Positions 51,616 to 62,207 of a stretch of 64,000 bases of DNA are shown piece after piece. The number at the start of each line of letters is the position of its first letter. The first letter of the stretch is position 1. The notes below the pieces were generated by a model. The model saw only the letters and a list, made by a program, of their open reading frames with translations. It made no database searches and was not told the origin of the DNA. A program made the position numbers and the translations under genes. The stretch is from assembly GCF_030269925.1 (NCBI RefSeq), contig NC_085125.1:1208501-1272500 (forward strand). The letters run 5' to 3'. Source of the DNA: Bombyx mori (Eukaryota > Arthropoda > Insecta > Lepidoptera > Bombycidae).

Positions 51616-51816
51616 GAAAATAAATTTTAGTATATTACAACTATGATTAAAGAATGATTTTATTGCAAAAAAGGCGTGGGGTGCATGGTATCAATAGTTA
51701 TAAATATTTTATGAATAGATATGAGTACAAGGGCTATGTTGATAATATCCTGAATAGCACCCCACGCTTTTGGATTTCTATAAAAGCGTATTTTTTTAAA
51801 CTATTAGTTATTTTCT
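51616..51816. other. Spacer of the inverted repeat, itself partly palindromic
   Basis: GCGTGGGGTGC at about 51673-51683 is mirrored by GCACCCCACGC at about 51757-51767, and GTAGAAAATAA beside the left arm is mirrored by TTATTTTCTAC beside the right arm. The loop between is about 75 bases. Confidence 0.65.
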
Positions 51817-52085
51817 ACTAGCTGACCCGGCAGACTTCGTAGTTCCTCAATCGATAAATAAAAGACCTAAGCTTTTGTATAAAATAAACTTAAAACAAAC
51901 AAAAGGAATCCGTCCGACGGAGGACACATCAAAGGAAAAACAAAATTGTTATTTTTATTTAATTCCAAGAATTTTCATATTTATCTCACTTTTAAACCTT
52001 CTCGGTACTTCCACAAATAATTCAAGATCAAAATTAGCCAAATCGGTTCAGCCGTTCTCGAGTTTTAGCGAAACTAACTAACATT
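51817..52085 (-). repeat. Dispersed repeat, family E, copy 5 (right arm of a large inverted repeat)
   Basis: CTAGCTGACCCGGCAGACTTC to GCGAAACTAACTAACATTTC. Similar in length and sequence to the left arm. Confidence 0.82.
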
Positions 52086-52379
52086 TCATTTTTACATTCA
52101 TTTTTATTTATCATTTCGACAATTCATTTTTATTTATTTTCTATGATACACTAACATGAATGAAGGTGCGTATAAAAGCAACTCAAAATATAAAGCTCGA
52201 ACTCAGCTTCAACACGATATAAAATATACGAGAACTTAAGATAAACATTCATGGAACGTCCGCCATTGTGTCCGATGTCAAGCGCAGCGAATAATGTACA
52301 GCATGTTGACATATCTATCGCTAGAGGATGCTCTGGAACAGCGAGGGCTAATTACGTGTAGTGATATCAATCGACTTTA

Positions 52380-52623
52380 CTGGTGGTAGGACCTCTTGTG
52401 AGTCCGCGCGGGTAGGTGCCACAACCCTGCCTATTTCTGCCGTGAAGCAGTAATGCGTTTCGGTTTGAAGGGCAGGGCAGCCGTTGTAACTGTACTGAGA
52501 CCTTAGAACTTATGTCTCAAGGTGGGTGGCGCATTTACGTTGTAGATGTCTATGGGCTCCAGTAACCACTCAACACCAGGCGGGCTGAGAGCTCGTCCAC
52601 CCATGTAAGCAATAAAAAAAAAA
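52380..52623 (+). repeat. Bm1 SINE, head and linker missing
   Basis: Complete body and tail ending AAGCAATAAAAAAAAAA; well conserved. Confidence 0.93.
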
Positions 52624-53084
52624 CTGCCTTGAGGAATTATTTGCTATGATGACCGTGTCAAGTTATATTAACACCATTCGCATACGAAGCATAGTTATCT
52701 TTGCTAACAGCAACGAATGTTTTATTTACATCGCATTTCAAGAAATCAGTTTTAGCTCTGAATACCATCTGACTCTACATGGGTCTTCTGGGTCTTTTCT
52801 TATTATAAATATGTACATGACATACATAACTTTAAGTGCAATTATTAAGTCTGAGATATGTTCGAGAATTCTGGGCTTAAATCAGTTACAAAATCGTATG
52901 ACCATACTAACAAATATTTGCCAATACACATTAGTAATAAAGTTGCCATTAAAGCAGGTGTTAATAGACCCTGGGTCAGCTGCGATCTATCTGAAGCCAC
53001 ACTTTTATTCTTTGATATGATCTACTGACTTAAATTTAGTTACAACACATAGCTTGAAAACATGGTTCTGGACATCCTTATAAC
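52624..53084. other. No gene recognised
   Basis: A 124-codon frame at 52646-53020 has no known motif; its composition is that of AT-rich chance sequence. Confidence 0.35.
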
Positions 53085-53346
53085 AGGTATTCTCGTCTAA
53101 ACCCTCGAAAGGCTCGACGAAGGGCTCGGTGAGTAAATTAACCACTAGACATAGCCCACTGAGTTTCTCGCTGAATCGCTTCTGAATGGGTCGCGTTTCT
53201 GACCTAGTGGTAGATACTGCGAAGCACTGCTCTTGCCAGGGTTAGTGTTAGCAACGTCGTCAGGTTGAGCCCCGTGAGCTCACTTACCTCTTATGTTATG
53301 CAGACATAGCCATTCAAGGCTATCAGCTTAGGTAGGGAAAAAAAAA
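53085..53346 (+). repeat. LINE 3' end, family B, copy 4
   Basis: Ends with GGCTATCAGCTTAGGTAGGG and a short poly(A) at 53336-53346, the complete 3' end. Several substitutions (for example GACCTAGTGGTAGATACTG). Confidence 0.68.
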
Positions 53347-53349
53347 CAG

Positions 53350-53528
53350 GTTCGTACGATATTATTGAGCTCTCTTAGTTTTTTCTGTTTCAGCGCTGTT
53401 ACAGATGCGATTTTCAGAGGTAGACCGAAAACTGCCCGTAGGATGTTAGGAGCACAACAACCTACATAATGCATAATGTCTTCTTCTAGCACATGTTTGG
53501 GTTTCACCACTGAAGCCCGATTACTCAT
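53350..53528 (-). CDS. Possible coding exon of unknown gene
   Basis: From ATG at 53528 the minus strand reads about 57 well-balanced codons (MSNRASVVKPKHVLEEDI at the start, ALKQKKLRELNNI near the end) before running into the poly(T) of the LINE end at 53336-53346. A GTACGA sequence after LNNI could be a splice donor (near 53356). The composition is less repetitive and more protein-like than other short frames here. I do not recognise the protein. It could be a first exon, a retrocopy cut by the LINE, or part of an unknown element. Confidence 0.25.
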
Positions 53529-53922
53529 CCCAACAACAGACGCAACGTTAAATATTTTTCTGATTTATTGATTTGGTTTAAGACAATTTTCTATTTCAGA
53601 TAGCAGTTAAGACAAACCGTTGCACTTATTTTATATATTGAAAGTGATTGTCTCGCAACGCAGCGCTCGATTGCTATTGACATAGTGACACGTAATAGGT
53701 GATTTTAAAATATGTAGTAAACCTACAGTATATGCTTGGTAGATTAAAATGGCGATCGCTGACACAGTTCTGGTTTTACGTGGTCTTTTTTATGTTCATT
53801 GTACTTATTTGAACGAACGTGTTATGAAAAAATGTCTAAATTTTCGTCCTGTTCTCTCTCTGTTCTAATTGTGTTTACAAAAAAACTTTGGGGCAGAGTT
53901 CGTTCTTTCTAAGTAATGTCGA
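53529..53922. other. No feature recognised
   Basis: No known repeat. If the frame at 53350-53528 is a real exon, its promoter would lie here. Confidence 0.35.
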
Positions 53923-54035
53923 TGGTAGGCAGCGGCTTGGCTCTGCCCCTGGCATTGCTGAAGTCCATGGGCGACGGTAACCACTCACCATCAGGTGGGC
54001 CGTATGCTCGTCTGCCTACAAAGGCAATAAAAAAA
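53923..54035 (+). repeat. LINE 3' end, GRQRLGSAPG family
   Basis: GGTAGGCAGCGGCTTGGCTC to CTACAAAGGCAATAAAAAAAA; complete, well conserved 3' end on the plus strand. Confidence 0.75.
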
Positions 54036-54369
54036 AGGCAAGAAAATGCCCACTTGGCGATGAGTGATATCTTCTGGTGCTTCTGGATATTATCGATTCC
54101 AGGAGTACAGCTAGCCGCTGTCTGTCGCTGAGTAGTTAGTCGACCTTTTTAGTTTCCTTCATGGATTCGACTCTGGTGATGGTAGCTACGGGTGTTCTCT
54201 TAACAATCAAATTGTAAAAGTGTACGATCTCGTTCTCGACAAATGATGTACAATACCTACTAACCTGACATCTCCCCTCAATATGTTACCTTGCTCATTT
54301 CTTTAGTGATGCATTTGACGAATTGAAGGGTGAAGCATTAGTTGTGCAACACAATTAAGGCTTTGACTT
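54036..54369. other. No feature recognised
   Basis: No coding signal. Confidence 0.4.
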
Positions 54370-54423
54370 TGCGTTCGAAGGTGGCTTTCACGTTGTTATC
54401 CTAGGGATCTCTGGTAACCACTA
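54370..54423 (+). repeat. Diverged Bm1-like tail, left part
   Basis: GTTGTTATCCTAGGGATCTC and TGGTAACCACTA resemble the Bm1 block before the tail. The sequence is split by the R1-clade copy and resumes as GTGAACTCATCTACCAAAGC at 56188-56207. Confidence 0.4.
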
Positions 54424-54435
54424 GGTGAGCGGTGA
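54424..54435 (+). repeat. Target site duplication of the truncated R1-clade copy, left
   Basis: GGTGAGCGGTGA, repeated exactly at 56180-56191 after the poly(A). Confidence 0.92.
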
Positions 54436-54480
54436 GTCGTATGTACCGGGTACGGTGGGACCCTTCATCGTTTTCCGGTC

Positions 54481-55755
54481 GTGCGTGGTGTTCCACAGGG
54501 GTCGGTTCTCGGCCCCCTCTTGTGGAATATCGGGTACGACTGGGTGCTGAGGGGCGCCCTCCTCCCGGGCCTCCGCGTTATTTGTTACGCGGACGACACG
54601 TTGGTCGTGGCCCGGGGGGATGATTTTAGGGAGTCTGCCCGTCTCGCCACAGCGGGAGTGGCCCTCGTCGTCGGAAGGATAAGGAGTCTGGGTCTCGACG
54701 TGGCGCTCAGTAAATCCGAGGCTCTGTGGTTTCACGGGCCGCGGAGGGCGCCACCAGTTGACACCCACATCGTGGTTGGAGGCGTCCGGATAGGGGTCGG
54801 GGTGCAGTTGAAGTACCTCGGCCTCGTGTTGGACAGCCGGTGGGCTTTTCGTGCTCACTTTGCGGAGCTGGTCCCCCGATTGATGGGGACGGCCGGTTCT
54901 TTGAGCCGGCTGCTCCCGAATATTGGGGGACCGGATCAGGTTGTGCGCCGCCTCTACGCGGGGGTGGTGCGATCGATGGCCCTGTACGGTGCACCTGTGT
55001 GGGCTGAGCCGCGCAACCGGGCCACTATGGCTCGGTTTCTGCGCCGGCCGCAGCGCACCGTTGCCATCAGGGTCATCCGCGGATATCACACCGTCTCCTT
55101 CGAGGCGGCGTGTGTTTTGGCGGGGACGCCGCCATGGGAGCTGGAGGCGGAGTCGCTCGCTGCCGACTATCGGTGGCGCAGCGAGCTCCGTGCTCGGGGC
55201 GTGGCGCGTGTCCCCGAGAGTGAGCTGAGGGCGCGGAAGGCCCATTCTCGGCGGTCCGTGCTCGAGTCGTGGTCGAGGCGATTGGCCAACCCCACGTGGG
55301 GGCTACGGACCGTCGAGGCGGTTTACCCGGTCTTTGATGACTGGGTGAATCGTGGCGAAGGACGTCTCACCTTTCGTCTGGTGCAGGTGCTGACCGGGCA
55401 CGGATGCTTCGGGAAGTACCTGCGCCGGAAAAGTGCTGAGCCGACGACGAGGTGTCACCATTGTGGACACGACCTGGACACGGCGGAGCATACGCTCGCT
55501 GTCTGCCCCGCTTGGGAGGTGCAGCGCCGTGTCCTGGTCGCAAAGATAGGACCTGACTTGTCGCTGCCTGGCGTCGTGGCGTCGATGCTTGGCAGCGATG
55601 AGTCATGGAAGGCTATGCTCGACTTCTGCGAGTGCACCATCTCGCAGAAGGAGGCGGCGGGGCGAGTGAGGGAAAGCTCTCCTCACTACGCAGAAACCCG
55701 CCGCCGCCGAGCAGGGGGTCGGGACCGGGGTCGTATCCGTGACCTGGCCCCCTAA
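54481..55755 (+). pseudogene. R1-clade ORF2, C-terminal 424 codons
   Basis: The frame opens at RT motif B (RGVPQGSVLGPLLW), includes YADD, and ends after the CX2CX8HX4C finger. Compared with the full copy I count five residue changes (two of them adjacent, IG to KS before AEP). No stop is present. The endonuclease and RT motif A are missing, so no activity is expected. The ATG at 54481 is internal to the original gene. Confidence 0.9.
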
Positions 55756-56158
55756 GAGCTAGGGGTCCCACCCGTTTTGTGCGGGGAGAGACCCAGACGT
55801 GGGGTGGCGTGCTTGCACGCTCACCCGCAATAGGAAGCCGGGTGATGGCAGACCGCGTTCCCCCGACCGCTCTGGGGGAAGGTGTAACGCGGCGCCATCA
55901 AAGCGGGCTCTCGGCCCGCTGAACGAGGGAACCGGTGGTCGTTTCGCTGGCGGACACCGGTCCGGCGTCCGTGGGACGGTGGGATGGATGTAATGTGCTC
56001 TGCGTCAACCCTGTCCCGCCGTTTCAATAGCCCGGACTGGGCTCCGGCCCGGTCCGAGGTAGGGCGCCGGTTGTGAGCGGCAGGAGTTTTTAGTGAGGTT
56101 CAACTCCCACATACCCCACCTGCCGCGCGGGTGGGGATCCGGCGATTTTCTCCTGTGG
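55756..56158 (+). other. 3' UTR of the truncated R1-clade copy
   Basis: Differs from 43888-44290 at only a few bases and small indels. Confidence 0.85.
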
Positions 56159-56179
56159 AAAAAAAAAAAAAAAAAAAAA

Positions 56180-56191
56180 GGTGAGCGGTGA
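56180..56191 (+). repeat. Target site duplication of the truncated R1-clade copy, right
   Basis: GGTGAGCGGTGA directly after the poly(A). Confidence 0.92.
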
Positions 56192-56207
56192 ACTCATCTA
56201 CCAAAGC

Positions 56208-56936
56208 AATAGACGCCCATTAAATGGATCAAACCTCCTTGAAATTTCCGATCCAGTATTCAAATTGGCATTTATGTCTCGTTCGATCCAAAAAGTCTTC
56301 TTGGCTCGAACACAAAAAGCGAAGTTGCGTGAATTGTTCTATTCTGTTAATTAAGTGTTTCTTCAGTTTTAAATGAAAAATAGTGGTTGTTTATTAACTG
56401 TTCAATACATGTGAAAGTGCACACATGTGGGAAAATGAAACAAAGCCGCTGGACGTAGTATCTCGGTATCCTTCAAAATGTCCACTGAAAAATTCTCAGT
56501 AAATTACCACTATTTTACTGAGACTATATTTCACCGCATTTCATCTCCTTTCAATTAATTTCATACCATTTGATTAATGGCTTCAATGAATCAACTTCAT
56601 TTCATTTCGCTTCGTATCACAATTTTTCACAAAACACATACCTTCGCGTTTCCAGTTGGATAAATTTAACTACCAAAAACACGCAGTACGTTGATAAACA
56701 ATTAAGTGCTTCACCAAAAAAATGAGAAAGACAATCAACTATTTGACGAGCTAATCAATTGTTTGTTCCACATAGTAACAAGATTGGCGTAAAAGAAAAT
56801 ATTACATTTTTCTCGTTTTTCCTTTTATTCGACAAAGCATTTATTAAGGAGGCGAAATAATTCGATTTTCCTGTAATAGGTGCTGGATAATATGAATGAA
56901 CGCATGGCGTAATACGAATAAGCATTTTGATATCCC
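56208..56936. other. No gene recognised
   Basis: AT-rich. A short block at about 56411-56435 (TGAAAGTGCACACATGTGGG) is shared with 13188-13210. A stretch rich in ATTTCAT units lies at 56530-56620. Confidence 0.4.
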
Positions 56937-57236
56937 TACTAATATATAAATGTGAATGTAAGTTTGTTTGTTACGCTTTCACGCGAAAACTACTCAATCG
57001 ATCATCATGAAATTTTGTACACATATTCTTGGAGGTATTAGAAGTAACATAGGATACTTTTTATTAAGAAAAAAAATATATGTTTTTTATGAAAAATTAA
57101 AAAATTGTTTGTCAAAAAATCTCAAAATCTAGTTTCTTCAACGCCATCTACCGGTTAAGTAATGAAGTTCCAATCCTGAGTACTATACTACCGTTGCACT
57201 GTATTACCGACGGTCACGTCAATATCCAATCCAATT
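56937..57236. repeat. Dispersed repeat starting ACTAATATATAAATGTGAATG
   Basis: Contains GTTTGTTTGTTACGCTTTCA and a diverged GATCATCATGAAATTTTG block, a widespread type in moth genomes related in ends to family D. Classification not attempted. Confidence 0.45.
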
Positions 57237-57242
57237 CACTAT

Positions 57243-57543
57243 AGTTTTAGCTGTTTGGGATTTTTCGCGCTAATCTCAGTAACTAGTGGTCCGATTGGAA
57301 AAAATCTTTCAGTGTTAGATAGCCCATTTATTGAGGAAGTCTATAAGCTATAACATCACGGTAAGGCCAATACAAGTGGAGCACCAGTAAACAATGTTTC
57401 AAAATATGGGGTTTAAATAGCTCCTTAACATTCTATAATTCAAAAATATTTTCAGTTTCTACGAAAATGAAGTCGCAGGTAAAATTTAGCGTTATGCCAA
57501 AGTAACTATTCCACGCGGATGGAGTCGTGGGCAAAAGCTAGTA
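57243..57543 (-). repeat. Dispersed repeat, family D, copy 4
   Basis: Reverse complement of the copy at 31581-31895: GGTCCGATTGGAAAAAATC, GTGTTAGATAGCCCATTTA, and the end GGAGTCGTGGGCAAAAGCTAG. Confidence 0.7.
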
Positions 57544-57711
57544 TCTCTATAAAGTTGAGGTGGTTTCACTTATTGGTTGGAAGATGCTTTACAAAGTTAC
57601 AGTTTGAATGGATTTACAAAATCCACTAACTACAAAAACAACATACGAAAGTTGCTGTTGTAACTGTAAAATACAGTTAGCCTAAGTATTTTAAAACAGA
57701 ATTGTTTTGCT

Positions 57712-57957
57712 GTTTGAGTTCCCCGACGATTGTTGTGGTGCTCGCCCGCTTCGCTGGGCATTTAAAATTAACTTTATTATTTATTGTCACTATAATTAGG
57801 GAGTCCAACATTCATATAAATATTAGTTTATCCATTAAGTACATGTATTTTCTACACGGATACCAAGTTTCAAGTCAATCGGATGCAGGTTTAGTAGTTA
57901 TAACGGAACATCTGTAAAAATCACTGTAGATTTATATATTAGTATAAAAGTATAGAT
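57712..57957 (+). repeat. Dispersed repeat, family D-related, copy 5
   Basis: GCTCGCCCGCTTCGCTGGGC to ATTAGTATAAAAGTATAGAT, with CAAGTCAATCGGATGCAGG inside; a distinct subfamily. Confidence 0.55.
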
Positions 57958-58984
57958 AAGGGAACAGTTTCTTTAAGGGCAGACACTTATTCTCGACTTC
58001 TTAATATTCATTGAATCGTAATTATGTAACATTAAGTATCTCATTTGTTTTAGAATTTTAAACTTACCGCGCATTGTAACTCAAATTACAAACTGAGGCG
58101 CGAGGTTAACGGACTCTGTCAGTACACTTCTTCGATTGCTTGTTCACACAGTACTCTCTAATGACTGTCAAGATGTTGTTTTGACATGACAATGAAAGCT
58201 TGTAAATTATCTGCATCATGTTATTTTGTCGATCTTAAATTTTCACCAAGTGTAAAGTGGTGATCACAATTGGCAATAGGCACTGCGATAACACCATAAT
58301 TACCTTCGCAAATCGTATGTGAATTGGGTAATTCACAAACACATACATGCAAATACATAGTAGTCCACAAAAATAAACAGATATATTTCAAGGAACATAA
58401 GAATGAGTGATTATTAAGAAGCTTATTTTAAGAAGCTTGAATGGAAATTTGGCGCTTTTGTACTAAATAACCAGGGATTTGGTCTGTTTTCCTGTTTTTC
58501 CGAAACATAGCCCTTAATGTTCAAAGGAATTTGTTTGTTAAAAAAGTCTATTTTTGGCTAAATGTTAACTATTTCGTTCGGAGCCAGGCATGAATAATGA
58601 TTATGATATACACGTGTGGACTCTTCAATGCTCATCACACTTACCATACCACATTTCGTTGCCATACCGCAGAATTTCACATAACACATCGGTGTCAGCA
58701 TTCGATATCATAGTGCTTAGACAAGCGTCATCAGACGATATTAGTTATCAAATTGACCAAAGACTTCTCGAAATTATAAAGCAACCAATTAATTAGTCGC
58801 GGCTGACGCGGATTCCAGAATATGGTGCCTGATGGTTTTGTATAAAGCGAAGAAACTTTTCCGGTGCTCAAAACTCACTGAAAGGTTTCTTTTTTAAGCA
58901 AAAACCTACATCCCACGATTTTGATAATGAAAAAAAATCGCAAAATAAAAATAAGAAAAACTTATAAATTCGCCTGATCACGTG
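57958..58984. other. No gene recognised
   Basis: About 1 kb without known repeat. A 68-codon frame at 58590-58796 shows no motif. Confidence 0.4.
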
Positions 58985-59180
58985 TACGGACGCATTGTAA
59001 TCCCGCATGGGTAAACACCGCTGTCTCGCTTCCTGCTTCTTTGCGAAGCAGTAATTTGTTTCGGTTTTAAGGTTGAGATTTAGACCTCACATCTTATGAT
59101 GGGTTGTGTATTCCCGGCGGCATGATGTCTATGAATTTCGGTAACCATTTCATGATAATAGGTGGATCGTGAACTGAGTA
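58985..59180 (+). repeat. Bm1 SINE, very old
   Basis: Blocks in the right order (GCATGGGTAAACACCGC, GCGAAGCAGTAATTTGTTTC, ATGTCTATGAATTTCGGTAACC, GGTGGATCGTGA) but with many changes. Confidence 0.65.
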
Positions 59181-59418
59181 AAAATGAAGCCAAAACTGGG
59201 AAAACTCAAGAACATATCCCATGATCGGTAAGCATCAATGATATTGGATACATACATTGGAATCATTAACGAACATGCCTATTATTACAAATTGTAATTT
59301 AACGATTTCCAGACAAAACCGACTTCCGCGTTCCGCCGATTCTAATTCAAAATCAAAACGCCTTTGACTAGTGATGGCTTACCCCAAACCTTGACTAAAA
59401 TAATATCGACACTACACG

Positions 59419-59550
59419 TTTTTATTTTTTATTGCTTCTATGTATGAACGAGCTCACGGCCCACCTTGTGCTAAGTGGTAACCAGAGCCCATAGACATCT
59501 ACAACGTAAATGTCGCCACTCACCTTGAGACATGAGTTCTAAGTTTCCGT
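59419..59550 (-). repeat. Bm1 SINE tail half
   Basis: Minus strand; T-rich tail, GCCCACCTTGTGCTAAGTGG and ATAGACATCTACAACG. Ends at GTTCTAAGTTTCCG. Confidence 0.82.
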
Positions 59551-59710
59551 TTTTACATCATCCTTTATATTATCCCAAGCATTCGCGGACTATCCAGTCC
59601 CACATAGGTACCCGGCATGGTCCCTAGGCGCGGGGACCTCGTAGAAGGTTTACCCCCCGGCCCAGAATAAAAAAGCTGACCATAAAATATAATAGTCGGT
59701 GATCAAGCTA
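59551..59710. other. GC-rich block between two opposite Bm1 copies
   Basis: ACCCGGCATGGTCCCTAGGC and GTTTACCCCCCGGCCCAG stand out from AT-rich surroundings. Probably a piece of a LINE; not classified. Confidence 0.3.
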
Positions 59711-59938
59711 CTGGTGGTAGGACCTCTTGTGGGTCTGCACGGGTACCACCACCCCACCTATTTCTGCTGTGAAGTAGTAATTTGTTTCGGTTTGAGGGGT
59801 GGGGTAGCCGTTGTAACTACACTGAGACCTTAGAACTTATATCTCAAGGTGGGTAGCGCATTTACGTTGTAGATTTTCTTGTCACTTAACACCAGGTGGA
59901 CTGTGAACTCGTCCACTCATGTAAGCAATAAAAAAAAT
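59711..59938 (+). repeat. Bm1 SINE, head and linker missing
   Basis: Body with two small deletions (near 59743 and 59876) and a complete tail. Confidence 0.88.
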
Positions 59939-60195
59939 TCAATAGTACATTAATAATAGTAAAATACAAATATATTCTTGTACATCAATAATATTATATT
60001 AAATATATTTTAGTATTCTTTTGAAGTTATTAGACTGCTCATGAATTCCAATGGGTTTATTCATGGCTTCTTATCGGATTGTTATATTATAAGAAGACCG
60101 ATAAAAATATATTTTCGCGTATTGGCTGTATCCAACAATAACTGAATAACATTTTCTGACACACTTATAATAGGCCTATAAAGCTCTGACAACTT

Positions 60196-60492
60196 ATCTA
60201 TACATATAAATAAAATTGGAGTATCTGTTTGTAATATTGAAATAACCGCTTTTTACTACATGTATATGAATACGGTACATACACCAAAATAACATTTTTT
60301 ACAATTTTTGTCTGTCTGTCTTTTGTTCCGGCTAATCTCTGGAACGGCTGGACCGATTTTGACGGGACTTTCACTGATCGGTAGCTGATGATATAAGGAG
60401 TAACTTAAGCTACTATGCTTAGACTAGCTTCGCTCCGGGCGTCACCCGCGGTACGACAATAACCGCGGGTAGCATCGCGGGACTCGGCTGTT
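60196..60492. repeat. Dispersed repeat, family G, copy 2
   Basis: Same order of blocks as 46760-47122, ending GGGTAGCATCGCGGGACTCG. Confidence 0.7.
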
Positions 60493-60654
60493 ATAAATAA
60501 GACCATTAGTCTATTTATTAATATCAGATTCCAATATCGAGCATTTTAGTATGCAATGAAGCAAAACTGACCTTATGTGTGCTCTTGATAAAATGTTAGT
60601 TATCACATTGAAGTTTTACCAAACCATACCACTGTGTAGATGTATCATTTTGCG

Positions 60655-60850
60655 GTTTTTTTTTTATTTTTTTTTTTTTTATTTATTTTTTTTTTATTTA
60701 TTTTTTATTGCCTTTGTAGGCAGACGAGCATACGGCCCACCTGATGGTGAGTGGTTACCGTCGCCCATGTACTTCAGCAATGCCAGGGGCAGAACCAAGC
60801 CGCTGCCTACCGCTTAATACTCTCCACAAGCCTCGTTTGAAGAAGGTAAT
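60655..60850 (-). repeat. LINE 3' end, GRQRLGSAPG family, with long T-run
   Basis: On the minus strand FFKRGLWRVLSGRQRLG-type codons (from 60850 down), 3' UTR, and an A-rich tail of over 50 bases (T/A run at 60655-60710), the longest tail of this family here. Confidence 0.78.
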
Positions 60851-61310
60851 CATTAATGTATATAATATTGTCATTTTAATTTTATTACGAGCTTAAAATA
60901 AATTTTCGGTCCTTATCATTTTTAAGTAATTTCAGGATTCTGCTGACACAATAAACATATTGTGGATGTTTATTCTCAGTTTCAAAAGAATATGAATAAT
61001 TAATAAATCAATGTTTTATAACAATCGATTAAAATCAAACCACTTCCCTATCGCATGAATTTGTAAACTCTATCGGGTCCAGAATCGTTTGACAAACATA
61101 AGCTGAGCCAGCGCGAGGCTTTGTTTGTATTGATCTGTATGTAAATAGATTTTAGCGATCCCGGATCAGGGATCTTTTCGTTCTGGTTTTTAATAACCGG
61201 GCTAATGTAAATATGCATTTCGCGTGTATCTTTGTCGTTTTACTGAAGACACTGTGAACTGTTCGATTGTGAGTTTGCAATTGCAAAGTCATAGTTTCGG
61301 CTGGCATCGG
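60851..61310. other. No feature recognised
   Basis: AT-rich, non-coding. Confidence 0.4.
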
Positions 61311-61392
61311 TTTCGGGATAAATAAATATTCCACCAAAGTACCTACAACTTAAAACTGTATTTATCACTTAGAACACACACAGAAAACTTTA
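61311..61392 (-). repeat. Fragment of the Gypsy-like LTR
   Basis: TTTCGGGATAAATAAATATTCC to CACTTAGAACACACACAG matches the right-end third of the LTR at 48007-48383. Confidence 0.7.
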
Positions 61393-61496
61393 CATTGGTG
61401 TAAAATAAAGCGTACTATACATAGTGTGTGTAGCTCATTACATATAACCAACCTATCCTAACATTCTGGGCTATCAGATACTGTGATTACATCACG

Positions 61497-62144
61497 TATA
61501 TGTCGGCGTTAAGCCAGGATTTACACACATAAGTTCTTTTACAATGAAATTACAATACAATTCTATAAAACTTTAACATTACTTGTTTACGACAAAAAGC
61601 CACGCCTGAGTTATTCAGTGGTTTTTACACAATTAGCCATTTTGTGTTGGTTATAGCAACTACAACTTCTTTTATACAAACAAATGTAATTACTGCGAAA
61701 CAATTCACAAAACATAGCTTAATATTCAAAATACATATTTTAGTGATTTTACATGACTCACATTTAATTTATTTTACATGAATTATTTTTAAGTAATATT
61801 AACTAACATTGTTATTATCCAGCTTAATAATAGATGGCGCCAACAAAATCATTGCATAACAATTACAATACTTAATTAAATTATTAGTACTGTTAATTAT
61901 AATATAAATTATTATTAATATTTATGCTTTATTCATATTTAATCATTTATACAGTCATTTGTGTTTTTAAACAATAATATAAACATTAAACATATTCTGA
62001 ACATTTTCACATCAAAACAGTGCCTGCTAATTACTAAATATGGTAGAATAACAGTTTTGTTGCTAATAATAAATAAATATTAACATAGAATAAACTAAAC
62101 TATATATTATTATGTTAATTATTGCCAACAGTGGCGTTTGCGCC
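61497..62144 (-). repeat. AT-rich LTR-like repeat, family F, copy 3
   Basis: Plus-strand reading TGTCGGCGTTAAGCC to GCCAACAGTGGCGTTTGCGC is the reverse complement of 16549-17210 along its full length. Confidence 0.65.
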
Positions 62145-62207
62145 CATACGGCCATACTGATTCCAGCGCGTCCCTTGCGCTGTTTTAGCATTTCACATAA
62201 CAGTAAA

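Larger units (their letters stand above)
54436..56179 (+). mobile_element. R1-clade retrotransposon, 5'-truncated copy (1.7 kb)
   Basis: Begins inside the RT (GTCGTATGTACCGGG, equal to 42568 of the full copy) and ends with the same 3' UTR and 21 A. It is nearly identical to the full copy along its whole length, so both are recent products of the same family. 5' truncation is normal for target-primed reverse transcription that stops early. Confidence 0.93.
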
